64,000 nucleotides of DNA. Origin: Methanocaldococcus villosus KIN24-T80 (GTDB taxonomy: Archaea; AGJL01; Methanococci; Methanococcales; Methanocaldococcaceae). This document shows, piece after piece, positions 21,077-31,064 of the stretch. The stretch covers positions 942,268 to 1,006,267 of the forward strand of contig NZ_AQUK01000001.1 of NCBI RefSeq assembly GCF_000371805.1, read 5' to 3'. The number at the start of each line of letters is the position of its first letter. Position 1 is the first letter of the stretch. The notes below the pieces were generated by a model that saw only the letters and a program-made list of their open reading frames with translations, was not told the DNA's origin and ran no database searches. The translations under genes were made by a program, and so were the position numbers.

Positions 21077-21856
21077 TTAAAAAATTCTGATGTCTTTTGT
21101 GATAAATACTAAAATTAATAAAATAAATTCAAAGATAAAAATTAATAACACATCTTTCAATTTTGGATTTTCTATACTTTCCAATGTTCTTAACTTTCCA
21201 TCATAGCATCTACTAAGCATATATAAATAAGCTTTCTCCCCTTTTTCAAAAGCCCTAATAAAAAGCTGTGCAGCTAATATACCAAGAGATCTATATGATG
21301 TTTTTAAATCTTTATAACCTAACCTTGTTTCTTGGGCAAATTTTATTCTGATCATTTCATCTAACAATACAAAGATGTATCTATAGATCATCATTAACAT
21401 TTCAATAAACACTGATGGAAACTTTAAATCTCTTAAAACATAAAAAAGTTGAGGCATTGGTGTAGTTAAAGCTAAGAATAACATTGATGAAACTCCCCCT
21501 AACATTCTGCTAAAAACTAACAGTCCTAAATTTAATCCATATTTATGAAAAGATATTTTAAAACTAAAGATAGGAATAGAGAAGATCTCATTAGTTCCAT
21601 ACCAAATACTCATAAACACTAATGTAAATATTCCAAAGCCAATAGCTGGAGTTATAAGATAGAGATATATTTTTTTTGGTATTTTTGCTTTAAATATTAT
21701 AAGATAGCTCATTACAAAAAATATAACAATTGGAACAACTATTGATGTTGAGATAACTGAAGTTATTAAACATAAAATAGCAAACAAAACCTTCAATTTT
21801 GGATTTACATTCTTTAAATTGTTGTTATAAGCTAATGTATCTATACTATATTTCAA
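21077..21856 (-). CDS. cbiQ: Cobalt ECF transporter permease CbiQ
   Basis: The T (transmembrane coupling) component of the cobalt energy-coupling factor transporter. Several hydrophobic helices fill residues 25-135 and 235-255, and the cytoplasmic coupling region contains EMIRIKFAQETR and RAFEKGEKAYLYMLSRCYDG, which carries the conserved Ala-Arg-Gly-type ATPase contact. Length 259 is normal. CbiN is 22 bp upstream. The ATPase CbiO, expected next, is absent; the next gene is korB. Confidence 0.92.
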   Translation of the reverse strand: MKYSIDTLAYNNNLKNVNPKLKVLFAILCLITSVISTSIVVPIVIFFVMSYLIIFKAKIPKKIYLYLITPAIGFGIFTLVFMSIWYGTNEIFSIPIFSFKISFHKYGLNLGLLVFSRMLGGVSSMLFLALTTPMPQLFYVLRDLKFPSVFIEMLMMIYRYIFVLLDEMIRIKFAQETRLGYKDLKTSYRSLGILAAQLFIRAFEKGEKAYLYMLSRCYDGKLRTLESIENPKLKDVLLIFIFEFILLILVFITKDIRIF

Positions 21857-21878
21857 AAAAGATCACCAAAAAAATTTT

Positions 21879-22154
21879 TTAGTGTGTGGATTCAGCTTTA
21901 CCTTTATAGTAACCTATAAAGTATCCAATAATTATTGCCCCAATAGCAGCTTGTACTGCAAATAATAAACTCTCTATCTCTCCACTAGGTGGTTCCCATA
22001 TTGGTTGAAACCATGGATGATATTGTGGATTAACATCTTTTATTACATCCTCAGCCTGATCGTCAGAACCTTCAAAACTACCTTTAACAAATGCTAAAGG
22101 GATGACACATAGGAGAATAATTATCCCTAATAGAACAATATGTTTGGTTTCCAT
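21879..22154 (-). CDS. cbiN: Cobalt transport protein CbiN
   Basis: A 91-residue small subunit with two membrane helices (about residues 5-24 and 63-84) joined by an extracellular loop carrying GSDDQAEDVI, the acidic family motif. It helps the S component CbiM load cobalt. The stop of cbiM and the start of cbiN abut, so translation is coupled. Confidence 0.92.
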   Translation of the reverse strand: METKHIVLLGIIILLCVIPLAFVKGSFEGSDDQAEDVIKDVNPQYHPWFQPIWEPPSGEIESLLFAVQAAIGAIIIGYFIGYYKGKAESTH

Positions 22155-22847
22155 TTATTCACCTCCAGCAGGAGCTACATTTACATTAATTTCACTTTCA
22201 TCAATAACTCCCAACTTTAATAATAAGTCTGGTTTTAATTTCTTTAGATAATCCCAAATTATCATTGTTAATAAACCTTCAGCTATAGCTAATGGGATTT
22301 GTGTTATTGCAAATACTGTAGCAAATGCTGTAAATGTAGCTATAGGGTCTTTTCCAGGAAAGGCTAATGTTAGTTGAAGAGATGTTGTAGCATAAGTAGC
22401 CCAATCAGCAAACATTGCTGCTAAACCTACAACATATGTAGAATCCATTTTTCCTTTTAGAGCTTTATATATCAACCATCCTACAAATGGTCCAACAATA
22501 CCCATTGAGAAAACATTAGCTCCTAATGTTGTAATCCCTCCATGTGCTAAAAATAATGCTTGGAACAGTAGAACAATAGATGCTAACACTGCAGTAACAG
22601 AAGGACCAAATAATACTGCCCCTAAACCATTACCACATGGATGAGAACAACTTCCAGTAACTGAAGGCATTTTTAAAGAACTGAGGATAAACATATATGC
22701 ACCTGCTATAGCAACCAATGGTTTAGCTTCAGGCATCTCATCAAACAGTTTTTTCAGTTGCATAACCCCATAAATCCAAACAATACCTGACAATATATAC
22801 CAAAATGCACACCACATAGGTGGTAAGAAACCTTCCATAATGTGCAT
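22155..22847 (-). CDS. cbiM: Cobalt transport protein CbiM (substrate-binding S component)
   Basis: The integral membrane subunit that binds Co2+ through its extreme N-terminus, MHIMEGFLP, in which His2 is a metal ligand. The start is firm: GGTGATACT directly precedes ATG. The remaining 230 residues make about six or seven helices and contain [13 protein letters not shown], the second conserved metal region. Genes read cbiM-cbiN-cbiQ. Its promoter region is shared back to back with the tRNA-Thr promoter; I saw no cobalamin riboswitch. Confidence 0.95.
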   Translation of the reverse strand: MHIMEGFLPPMWCAFWYILSGIVWIYGVMQLKKLFDEMPEAKPLVAIAGAYMFILSSLKMPSVTGSCSHPCGNGLGAVLFGPSVTAVLASIVLLFQALFLAHGGITTLGANVFSMGIVGPFVGWLIYKALKGKMDSTYVVGLAAMFADWATYATTSLQLTLAFPGKDPIATFTAFATVFAITQIPLAIAEGLLTMIIWDYLKKLKPDLLLKLGVIDESEINVNVAPAGGE

Positions 22848-22955
22848 AGTATCACCATTTCAAAAAAACTTTATAACTTCTTAAAATATTTTTAATTTAT
22901 ATATATTTTTCTATAATTTTAAGTTTAAAATATTTAAATAAACTAAATAGAAAAG

Positions 22956-22963
22956 TTTATATA
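22956..22963 (+). promoter_or_regulatory. TATA box for the tRNA cluster
   Basis: TTTATATA in the context AAAAGTTTATATACTA, 34 bp before the tRNA-Thr 5' end. The flanking sequence matches the tRNA-Ile promoter at 15785. Confidence 0.7.
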
Positions 22964-22996
22964 CTACTTATGTAATTTAATTTATCTGCTGTTGTT

Positions 22997-23073
22997 GCCT
23001 CGGTAGCTCAGCCTGGTAGAGCGCCTGACTTGTAATCAGGCGGTCGGGGGTTCAAATCCCCCCCGGGGCTCCA
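22997..23073 (+). tRNA. tRNA-Thr (anticodon TGT)
   Basis: Acceptor GCCTCGG pairs with CCGGGGC with one G-T. The anticodon loop CTTGTAA gives TGT. The T arm is GGGGG-TTCAAAT-CCCCC, and discriminator T and CCA are encoded. Confidence 0.95.
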
Positions 23074-23080
23074 TTTATGT

Positions 23081-23158
23081 GGGCCTGTGGGGTAGCCTGG
23101 TCTATCCTCTGGGATTTGGGATCCTGGGACCCCAGTTCAAATCTGGGCAGGCCCACCA
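23081..23158 (+). tRNA. tRNA-Pro (anticodon TGG)
   Basis: Acceptor GGGCCTG pairs with CAGGCCC. The anticodon loop TTTGGGA gives TGG; its stem contains two G-T pairs. CCA is encoded. It begins 7 bp after tRNA-Thr. Confidence 0.93.
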
Positions 23159-23165
23159 CTTGTGT

Positions 23166-23242
23166 CCGGCGGTAGTTCAGCCTGGTAGAACGGGGGACTG
23201 TAGATCCCCATGTCGCTGGTTCAAATCCGGCCCGCCGGACCA
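23166..23242 (+). tRNA. tRNA-Tyr (anticodon GTA)
   Basis: The C1-G72 pair of archaeal tRNA-Tyr is present (CCGGCGG with CCGCCGG). The anticodon loop CTGTAGA gives GTA; discriminator A and CCA are encoded. The sequence is close to what I remember of M. jannaschii tRNA-Tyr. Confidence 0.95.
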
Positions 23243-23265
23243 TTCAAAATCTTCTAACCGAAAAG

Positions 23266-23275
23266 TATATATATA
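23266..23275 (+). promoter_or_regulatory. TATA box for tRNA-Lys and 5S rRNA
   Basis: AAAAGTATATATATAAG lies about 40 bp before tRNA-Lys, so tRNA-Lys, 5S rRNA and tRNA-Asp may form a second transcript distinct from Thr-Pro-Tyr. Confidence 0.6.
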
Positions 23276-23309
23276 AGAAAAACATTATTTATGTAACGCA
23301 CATTAAGGT

Positions 23310-23386
<77 letters not shown>

Positions 23387-23393
23387 CTTCTTT

Positions 23394-23514
<121 letters not shown>

Positions 23515-23545
23515 TTTTTATTTTTAGGTTATCCTTGGCTTATAT

Positions 23546-23623
23546 GCCCTGGTGGTGTAGCCCGGCCTATCATACGGGACTGTCACTCCCGTGACTCGGG
23601 TTCAAATCCCGGCCAGGGCGCCA
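23546..23623 (+). tRNA. tRNA-Asp (anticodon GTC)
   Basis: Acceptor GCCCTGG pairs with CCAGGGC. The anticodon loop CTGTCAC gives GTC. Discriminator G and CCA are encoded. It ends the RNA cluster and is followed by an A+T-rich stretch. Confidence 0.95.
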
Positions 23624-23674
23624 ATTTTTAATTTTATCACATTATATTTAAAAATTTAAATTTAGTGATTTTAA

Positions 23675-24223
23675 ATGAAAATTTCTAGCTTAATAAAATG
23701 TCTATTTTTAAATGTGGATAAAAAATATTCAAAAACTAAAGAATTAGATATAAATGAATGTATAGGTTGTGGATTGTGTACAAAACACTGCCCTACAGAG
23801 GCTATAAAAATATTTAAATTTAGAAATATAATTTGTGAGCACTGTGGAGTTTGTTTAGATATATGTGATGCTATTATAGGGAATAGATTTTCTATAGATG
23901 AAAGCAAATGTAAAAAATGTGGAATTTGCCTACTTTTCTGTTCCATTCCTGTAATTAAAAATAATGTCCCAAAACCAAAAACTCCTATAATTTTAGAATA
24001 CAAATGTAATGAATGTGGTTTATGTTCATGTGAAGCTATAGATTTAAAGAATAAAAAAATTGATGAAAACAAGTGTAAATTTTGTCTAGAATGTGTTAAA
24101 AAATGTCCATTAAAAGCTATAATTACTCCTGAAGAGTATGTTAAATCTATGTTCATTAAAGTTGATGTTGAAAGTTGTATATTTTGTAGGATGTGTGAAG
24201 AGGTATGTCCAATAAAAAAATAG
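23675..24223 (+). CDS. Polyferredoxin-like protein with about six Fe-S motifs
   Basis: A 182-residue electron carrier. Six cysteine groups follow one another: CIGCGLCTKHCP, CEHCGVCLDICD, CKKCGICLLFCS, CNECGLCSC, CKFCLECVKKCP and CIFCRMCEEVCP. Pairs of such groups usually hold [4Fe-4S] clusters; the fourth is irregular, lacking the usual spacing to the last cysteine. Methanogens use similar polyferredoxins next to hydrogenases or formylmethanofuran dehydrogenase, but neither is adjacent here, so the partner is unknown. The ATG lies just downstream of the RNA cluster, and the end overlaps the next gene by 19 bp. Confidence 0.82.
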   Translation: MKISSLIKCLFLNVDKKYSKTKELDINECIGCGLCTKHCPTEAIKIFKFRNIICEHCGVCLDICDAIIGNRFSIDESKCKKCGICLLFCSIPVIKNNVPKPKTPIILEYKCNECGLCSCEAIDLKNKKIDENKCKFCLECVKKCPLKAIITPEEYVKSMFIKVDVESCIFCRMCEEVCPIKK

Positions 24224-24807
24224 AAGAGGCTAAAAAAGATTTTAAATATTTAATAAACAGGGGATATAAAAAAGAAGTGGCAATAAATTTTGTAGGAAAT
24301 CATTATAAATTGACAAAATTGGAAAGATTAAGAATTTTAAGAGAAGTGCACAGTGATAAAGAAATAGAAATTGTTAAGAATAAATTAACTCCATTAAAAG
24401 AGTTAAAAAGAGTGTATGTAGATGGATTTAATGTTCTTATAACAATTGAAGCTTTTTTAAAGAATAGAGTTTTTTTATGTGATGATGGGATATATAGGGA
24501 CTTAGAAAGGGTTTATGGAAAATATAAAATTGGAGAATATACTGAGAAAGCTATTAAATTGCTATTAAATGTTTTAAAAGATAAAGAATTTTGTATATAT
24601 TTGGATGCTCAAGTTTCTAAAAGTGGAGAGTTAGCCAGAAGGATTAGAGAAAAGATAGAAAAAATGAATTTAAAAGGTAAAGTACTCTGTGTTAAAAACT
24701 GTGATTCTATTTTAAAAACAAAGCCTGCTGTAATGACATCTGATTTATACATTATTTTAAGTGAAGATGTTAAACATGTTGTAGATATTATCAAAGAGGT
24801 GAAATAA
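24205..24807 (+). CDS. DUF434 family protein
   Basis: A 200-residue archaeal protein of unknown function that I place in DUF434 (COG2454) by the VYVDGFNVLITIEA segment and the late VMTSDLYII segment. Acidic residues at those strand ends resemble a PIN- or NYN-like nuclease core, which is only inference. It overlaps the polyferredoxin gene by 19 bp and the next gene's ATG by 1 bp, so all three are cotranscribed. Confidence 0.72.
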   Translation: MSNKKIEEAKKDFKYLINRGYKKEVAINFVGNHYKLTKLERLRILREVHSDKEIEIVKNKLTPLKELKRVYVDGFNVLITIEAFLKNRVFLCDDGIYRDLERVYGKYKIGEYTEKAIKLLLNVLKDKEFCIYLDAQVSKSGELARRIREKIEKMNLKGKVLCVKNCDSILKTKPAVMTSDLYIILSEDVKHVVDIIKEVK

Positions 24808-26066
24808 TGGAAGCTGTCATTTTATCAGCAGGTTATGGTTCAAGAATGGGAAATATCCCTAAATCTCTATTAAAAATATGTGGAAAAGAGATACTTTATA
24901 GGACAATGAAACTCTTGTCTGAGTGTGGAGTTAATAAGTTTTATATTGTTGTAAATAACATATATAGAAAAGATTTTGAAGATTTTCTAAAAAAGCATAA
25001 TTTTAATGCTCATTTAATAATAAATAATAATCCTGAAAGAGGTAATGGTTATTCTTTACATATTGTTAAAAACCATGTTAAAGACAGATTCATATTAGTT
25101 ATGAGTGACCACATCTATACAAAAGAATTTATTGAAGATGCTATAAAGGGTGAGGGGTTAATAGTTGATAAATATCCAAAATATGTTGATATAGATGAAG
25201 CCACAAAAGTGAAAGTAAAAGATGGAAGAGTTGAAAAAATTGGTAAAGAGTTAGAGAACTTTGATGCTATTGACACTGGATTTTTTATTTTAGATAGTGG
25301 AATATTTAAAATTACTGAAGAATTGGAGAAAGAAAAGGAAATTATTGAAATGAGAGAAGTTGTTGAAAGAGCTAAATTAAGAGTAACATTTGTTAATGGA
25401 AAACCTTGGACAGATGTTGATATACCAGAAGATATAAAAAAGGCTAAAAGGATGTTAATAGAAACTGCTGTTAAAGGGGATAAAGATGGGTTTATAAGTA
25501 GATATATAAATAGAAAAATATCTACAAAGATAAGTTATTTTTTAGTAGATCATTTTTCCCCAAATACATTAACTATATGGATATTCTTATTTGGGATACT
25601 ATCAGCTTTAACAGTTTTATATAATCCCATATTAGGAGCAATACTTTATCAAATAAGCTCTATACTTGATGGAGTTGATGGAGAAATAGCCAGAGCTAGA
25701 TTAGAAACTAGTAAATTTGGAGGATATTTGGATTCTATATTAGACAGGTATGTTGATGGAGCTTTTTTATCTATATTAGCTTATAAAACACTTTCAAGCA
25801 ATCTTTGGTTTTTTATAGCTATGGTTGCTTTGATAGGGTGTATAATGATAAGTTACACATCAGAGAGATTTAGAGGTGCTTATGGAAAAGATATGTATGA
25901 AAGTATAGAAATACTAAAAAAGATTCCAGGAAAAAGAGATGAGAGAATATTTTTTATCATGATTATGGTAATTTTGAATTTAATAAAACCTATGTATCTT
26001 ATTTTAGCTATATATACTAATTTAAGAGTAGCAATTATGATTTACTTATCAAAAAAATTAGTCTAA
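24807..26066 (+). CDS. Bifunctional inositol-1-P cytidylyltransferase / CDP-inositol:inositol-1-P transferase (probable DIP synthase)
   Basis: Two enzymes are fused. Residues 1-220 are a nucleotidyltransferase (LSAGYGSRM, then PKSLL). Residues 235-415 are a CDP-alcohol phosphatidyltransferase with several membrane helices and the full motif DG-x2-AR-x8-G-x3-D-x3-D around residues 290-312. This order is that of the IPCT/DIPPS enzyme, which makes the phosphorylated precursor of di-myo-inositol phosphate, a solute of hyperthermophiles. A CDP-sugar lipid synthase is the alternative. It starts on the last base of the DUF434 stop and overlaps cheF by 9 bp at the 3' end. No inositol-phosphate synthase is nearby. 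Confidence 0.75.
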   Translation: MEAVILSAGYGSRMGNIPKSLLKICGKEILYRTMKLLSECGVNKFYIVVNNIYRKDFEDFLKKHNFNAHLIINNNPERGNGYSLHIVKNHVKDRFILVMSDHIYTKEFIEDAIKGEGLIVDKYPKYVDIDEATKVKVKDGRVEKIGKELENFDAIDTGFFILDSGIFKITEELEKEKEIIEMREVVERAKLRVTFVNGKPWTDVDIPEDIKKAKRMLIETAVKGDKDGFISRYINRKISTKISYFLVDHFSPNTLTIWIFLFGILSALTVLYNPILGAILYQISSILDGVDGEIARARLETSKFGGYLDSILDRYVDGAFLSILAYKTLSSNLWFFIAMVALIGCIMISYTSERFRGAYGKDMYESIEILKKIPGKRDERIFFIMIMVILNLIKPMYLILAIYTNLRVAIMIYLSKKLV

Positions 26067-26783
26067 ATATTTTAAAATCCCTATATCCAACCCCATTATC
26101 TCCCTTAAGTACCTAAGAATAAACAACTTTACTTTCCAATCATCAGAGTAAAAATAGGAAGAAATATTTTTTATCCACATTTTTTGAACTATCTCTAATA
26201 CAGGTAAAACCCTATCTTTTATTTTGTCTTCACTAATTTTCAAGTCCTTAATATTTGTAAATAAATAGTATCTATCATTTTTTGTCTCAACTGTGATATA
26301 ATGTTCAACTCTCATAATTCCTTTATCTCTAATTTTCTTATCAACAAACTTAATTTTTCCTTTTTCCCAGTAAAAATTCTCCTTTATGTTATACCTAACC
26401 ATAACATCTTTATTATTTAAAAGTATTTGGAATAGCTTCCTTAAAAAACTTATTATTAGGGTTTTTTCATAAATCATTGATTCTGTAGCAAAAGCTATTA
26501 CAGTCTTCTCAAAATTTATATATGTGGTCACTGTTGAATAATACTCTATACCTTCAAGACAGTATTTTGAAGTTTTTATAATCTCCTCAGGTATTCTTTC
26601 CCCTATATCAATAATATTATCTAAACTTAGTTCAATCTTATTATCTCCAAAATCAAATACTATCTTATCCCTATATAATGTGATATCTAAAGGTTCCCAT
26701 TTTTTATACAAAAAACTATATAATTTTCGATGATGTTTGGTTATCACAACGCCCCTCCCTGAAAACTTTGCAACATAACTCAT
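26058..26783 (-). CDS. CheF-like archaeal taxis protein
   Basis: The 241-residue protein has the CheF (PF04283) pattern as I remember it: an N-terminal YVAKF, a WEPLDITLYRDKIVF strand pair followed by LSLDNIIDIGERIP, a central FLRKLFQILLNNKDVMVRY helix region and a WEKGKIKF repeat of the first domain. CheF links CheY, CheC and CheD to the archaellum motor. ATG 26783 is chosen because GGTGAT precedes it by four bases. No other che or archaellum gene is in the window. Confidence 0.62.
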   Translation of the reverse strand: MSYVAKFSGRGVVITKHHRKLYSFLYKKWEPLDITLYRDKIVFDFGDNKIELSLDNIIDIGERIPEEIIKTSKYCLEGIEYYSTVTTYINFEKTVIAFATESMIYEKTLIISFLRKLFQILLNNKDVMVRYNIKENFYWEKGKIKFVDKKIRDKGIMRVEHYITVETKNDRYYLFTNIKDLKISEDKIKDRVLPVLEIVQKMWIKNISSYFYSDDWKVKLFILRYLREIMGLDIGILKYLD

Positions 26784-26823
26784 TAACATCACCAACAATA
26801 TAAATAATTTAGAATCTTTAAAG

Positions 26824-26831
26824 TATAAATA
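26824..26831 (+). promoter_or_regulatory. TATA box for guaB
   Basis: TATAAATA lies 44 bp before the TTG start of guaB, implying a leader of about 20-25 bases that includes the GGTGA ribosome binding site at 26866-26870. Confidence 0.5.
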
Positions 26832-26865
26832 CCTCTTACTGAAATATAAATAAAAAGGTTATTAA

Positions 26866-28591
<1,726 letters not shown>

Positions 28592-28595
<4 letters not shown>

Positions 28596-29677
28596 TAAAA
28601 AAAGATGAGATTATAGAGATATTTAATGAATATAATAAAGATGAAATAACTATAGCTACTTTAGGTAGCCATACAGCCTTACATATATTAAAAGGATCTA
28701 AATTAGAAGGGTTTTCCACAGTATGTATAACAGTGAAGGGTAGAGATATCCCATATAAAAGGTTTAGAGTAGCTGATAAATTTATATATGTAAATGATTT
28801 CTCAGAGATAAAGGATGAAGAAGTTCAAGAGAAGCTCAGGGAGATGAACTCTATAATTATTCCACATGGATCATTTATAGCCTACTGTGGGTTAGATAAT
28901 ATAGAGAAAAACTTCTATGTTCCTATGTTTGGAAATAGAATGATATTAAGATGGGAGGCAGAGAGGGATTTGGAGAGGAAGTTATTAGAAGAAGCTGGGA
29001 TAAGAGTGCCTAAAAAATTTGAGGATCCAAATGATATAGATAGATGTGTAATTGTTAAATTTCCTGGGGCAAGGGGAGGAAAAGGATATTTCATAGCATC
29101 CTCCAAAGATGAATTCTATAAAAAAGCTAATGAATTAATTGATAAAGGTATACTAACAGATGAGGACTTAAAGAAAGCACATATAGAAGAATATATTATT
29201 GGAACAAACTTTTGTTTCCATTACTTCTACTCACCACTAAAAAATGAAGTTGAATTATTAGGAATTGATAAAAGATATGAGAGTAATATTGATGGATTAA
29301 TAAGAATTCCTGCTAAGGATCAATTAGAATCAAATATTAATCCTAGTTATGTAATAACTGGAAATATACCTGTTGTTATTAGAGAGAGTCTCTTACCAAA
29401 AGTTTTTGATATGGGTGATAAATTAGTTGAAGCTTCAAAATCTATAGTTCCTCCAGGTATCATTGGACCATTTTGCTTACAGAGTTTATGTACTGACAGC
29501 TTAGAGATAGTAGTCTTTGAAATGTCAGCAAGAATAGATGGAGGAAGTAACAGTTTTATGAATGGTAGTCCATACTCATTCCTCTATAATGGAGAACCTC
29601 TAAGTATGGGTCAGAGAATAGCAAGAGAAATAAAATTAGCTTTAAGTTTAAACATGATAGAAAAAATAATTTCATAA
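28592..29677 (+). CDS. purP: FAICAR synthetase PurP
   Basis: The archaeal enzyme that formylates AICAR with formate and ATP, replacing the folate-dependent PurH transformylase, as suits methanogens without standard folates. It is an ATP-grasp protein: TLGSHTALHILKGAK-like start (TLGSHTALHIL), RWEAERDLE, KFPGARGGKGYF for the nucleotide loop, and EMSARIDGGSN for metal binding. Length 361 is exact for the family. Coupled by 4 bp to the upstream membrane protein. Confidence 0.96.
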
Positions 29678-29685
29678 AAAAGGAT

Positions 29686-30924
29686 TTAAATCTTCATATC
29701 TTTTATTTTAGCTGCTAATCTCTTACCCATATTATAGCAGTTTTCTAATTCATCTTTTGTTGGGACATAGTAAAGTTCATATTTATCAATAACTTCAAAT
29801 CCACAAGATTTTAATTCTTCTTCTAATCTATTTACAGCTCCTCCTTCTCCACCCATAGATCCAAAGACTAAAGCTAGTCTCTTAAATCCTGCTCTATTGA
29901 ACTTCAAACCTCTTAAGTAATAAATTAAGTCTCCAACACTTGGATATGGTTCATCATAGATTGTTGGAGCTCCTAATAATAGGGCTTTACTATCTAATAT
30001 ATCTTTAACTATTTCACTTCTCTCATCATAGTGTAGGAAGTACATAACTACATCAATTCCCTCACTCATTAATCCTTCAGCAAATGCATGAGCCATTTTT
30101 TGTGTTGAGTAGTGCATTGTATCATATACAATTGTGACTTTATCTTTAGCAGCCTTTCCTGTAGCAAAGTCTTGATATGCCTTAATAACCTTCATTGGAT
30201 CTGTCCATATTTGACCATGTGAAGGAGCTATCATTTTTATTTTCTCTAATAATCCTAAGTTTTTAACCTCTTCAAATTTCTTTAATACAAGTTTTGATAG
30301 AGGTGTTATTAAGTTAGCATAGAATTTCTGATTAGCATCCATTAATACATATTCAGGAATGTCTTTATCAAATCTCTTATGGGCTGGGTAGCATAGGTGT
30401 TGTCCAAATGCATCATTTGAGAATAATATTCCTCCCTCATTGTAGAATGTGAACATACTGTCTGGCCAATGTAATAGAGGAGCTTCTAAGAATGTTAATG
30501 TCTTACCTCCTAAATCAACTGTATCCCCTGTTTTAACTACTTTAAATGGAGCATTTTCTAATGATGGGTAATGCTTCTTCAGTCCTTTAACAGCAACTTC
30601 TGTACAGTATATTGGTGCTTCAGGGAATTTTTTATGAATCTCTGGTAATGCTCCACTGTGATCTTTTTCTACATGGTTTTGTACTATAACATCTATCTTA
30701 AACTCTCTTCCTTCTTTCTCAAATGCATCTTTTATTCTTGCCCACATTTGAGCAGAAGTTCCTGGATAGGTGTTGTCTATTATAGCTACTTTCTCATCTC
30801 CAAAGACTAAATATGCATTATAAGTAGTTCCCTTTAATGTATACCCATGATAAACTCTTATATCCCAATCTAAAACTCCTACCCAATAAACTCCGTCTGC
30901 AATCTTTACAGCATCTGCTTTCAT
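29686..30924 (-). CDS. fprA: F420H2 oxidase, type A flavoprotein FprA
   Basis: A di-iron flavoprotein that reduces O2 to water with F420H2, protecting the cell from oxygen. The metallo-beta-lactamase domain has HVEKDH (His84, Glu86, Asp88, His89), LLHWPDSM and SNDAFGQH; the flavodoxin domain starts at about residue 255 ([15 protein letters not shown]) and continues with [11 protein letters not shown] and [10 protein letters not shown]. Length 412. It appears monocistronic, with a possible operator upstream. Confidence 0.95.
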   Translation of the reverse strand: MKADAVKIADGVYWVGVLDWDIRVYHGYTLKGTTYNAYLVFGDEKVAIIDNTYPGTSAQMWARIKDAFEKEGREFKIDVIVQNHVEKDHSGALPEIHKKFPEAPIYCTEVAVKGLKKHYPSLENAPFKVVKTGDTVDLGGKTLTFLEAPLLHWPDSMFTFYNEGGILFSNDAFGQHLCYPAHKRFDKDIPEYVLMDANQKFYANLITPLSKLVLKKFEEVKNLGLLEKIKMIAPSHGQIWTDPMKVIKAYQDFATGKAAKDKVTIVYDTMHYSTQKMAHAFAEGLMSEGIDVVMYFLHYDERSEIVKDILDSKALLLGAPTIYDEPYPSVGDLIYYLRGLKFNRAGFKRLALVFGSMGGEGGAVNRLEEELKSCGFEVIDKYELYYVPTKDELENCYNMGKRLAAKIKDMKI

Positions 30925-30982
30925 CTTTTCACCTTGTTATATTTTACGTTTTTAATTATTGTAATTTATTAATATATTTGCC

Positions 30983-31019
30983 TTATGGTGCGTAGTTCAT
31001 AACTGTTTCATAACCATAA
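30983..31019. promoter_or_regulatory. Candidate operator upstream of fprA
   Basis: An inverted repeat TTATGG/CCATAA (30983-30988 and 31014-31019) encloses two direct copies of TTCATAAC (30996-31003 and 31007-31014) spaced 11 bp apart, one helical turn. On the minus strand this lies just before a TATA-like AAATATAT (30970-30977). The place suits a redox or oxygen regulator, but the element does not match the complete MsvR box I know. Confidence 0.35.
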
Positions 31020-31064
31020 TTACGAAAATCGGATAAGATTATTTAATTGCAGATATTAAATTTG

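Noticed and set aside
22848-22955. Cobalamin riboswitch upstream of cbiM
   Set aside because: The region is A+T rich, about 100 bp, and shows no GC-rich riboswitch core; only promoters are visible.
23671-24156. 161-codon frame antisense to the polyferredoxin
   Set aside because: Shadow of a gene whose cysteine motifs are unmistakable.
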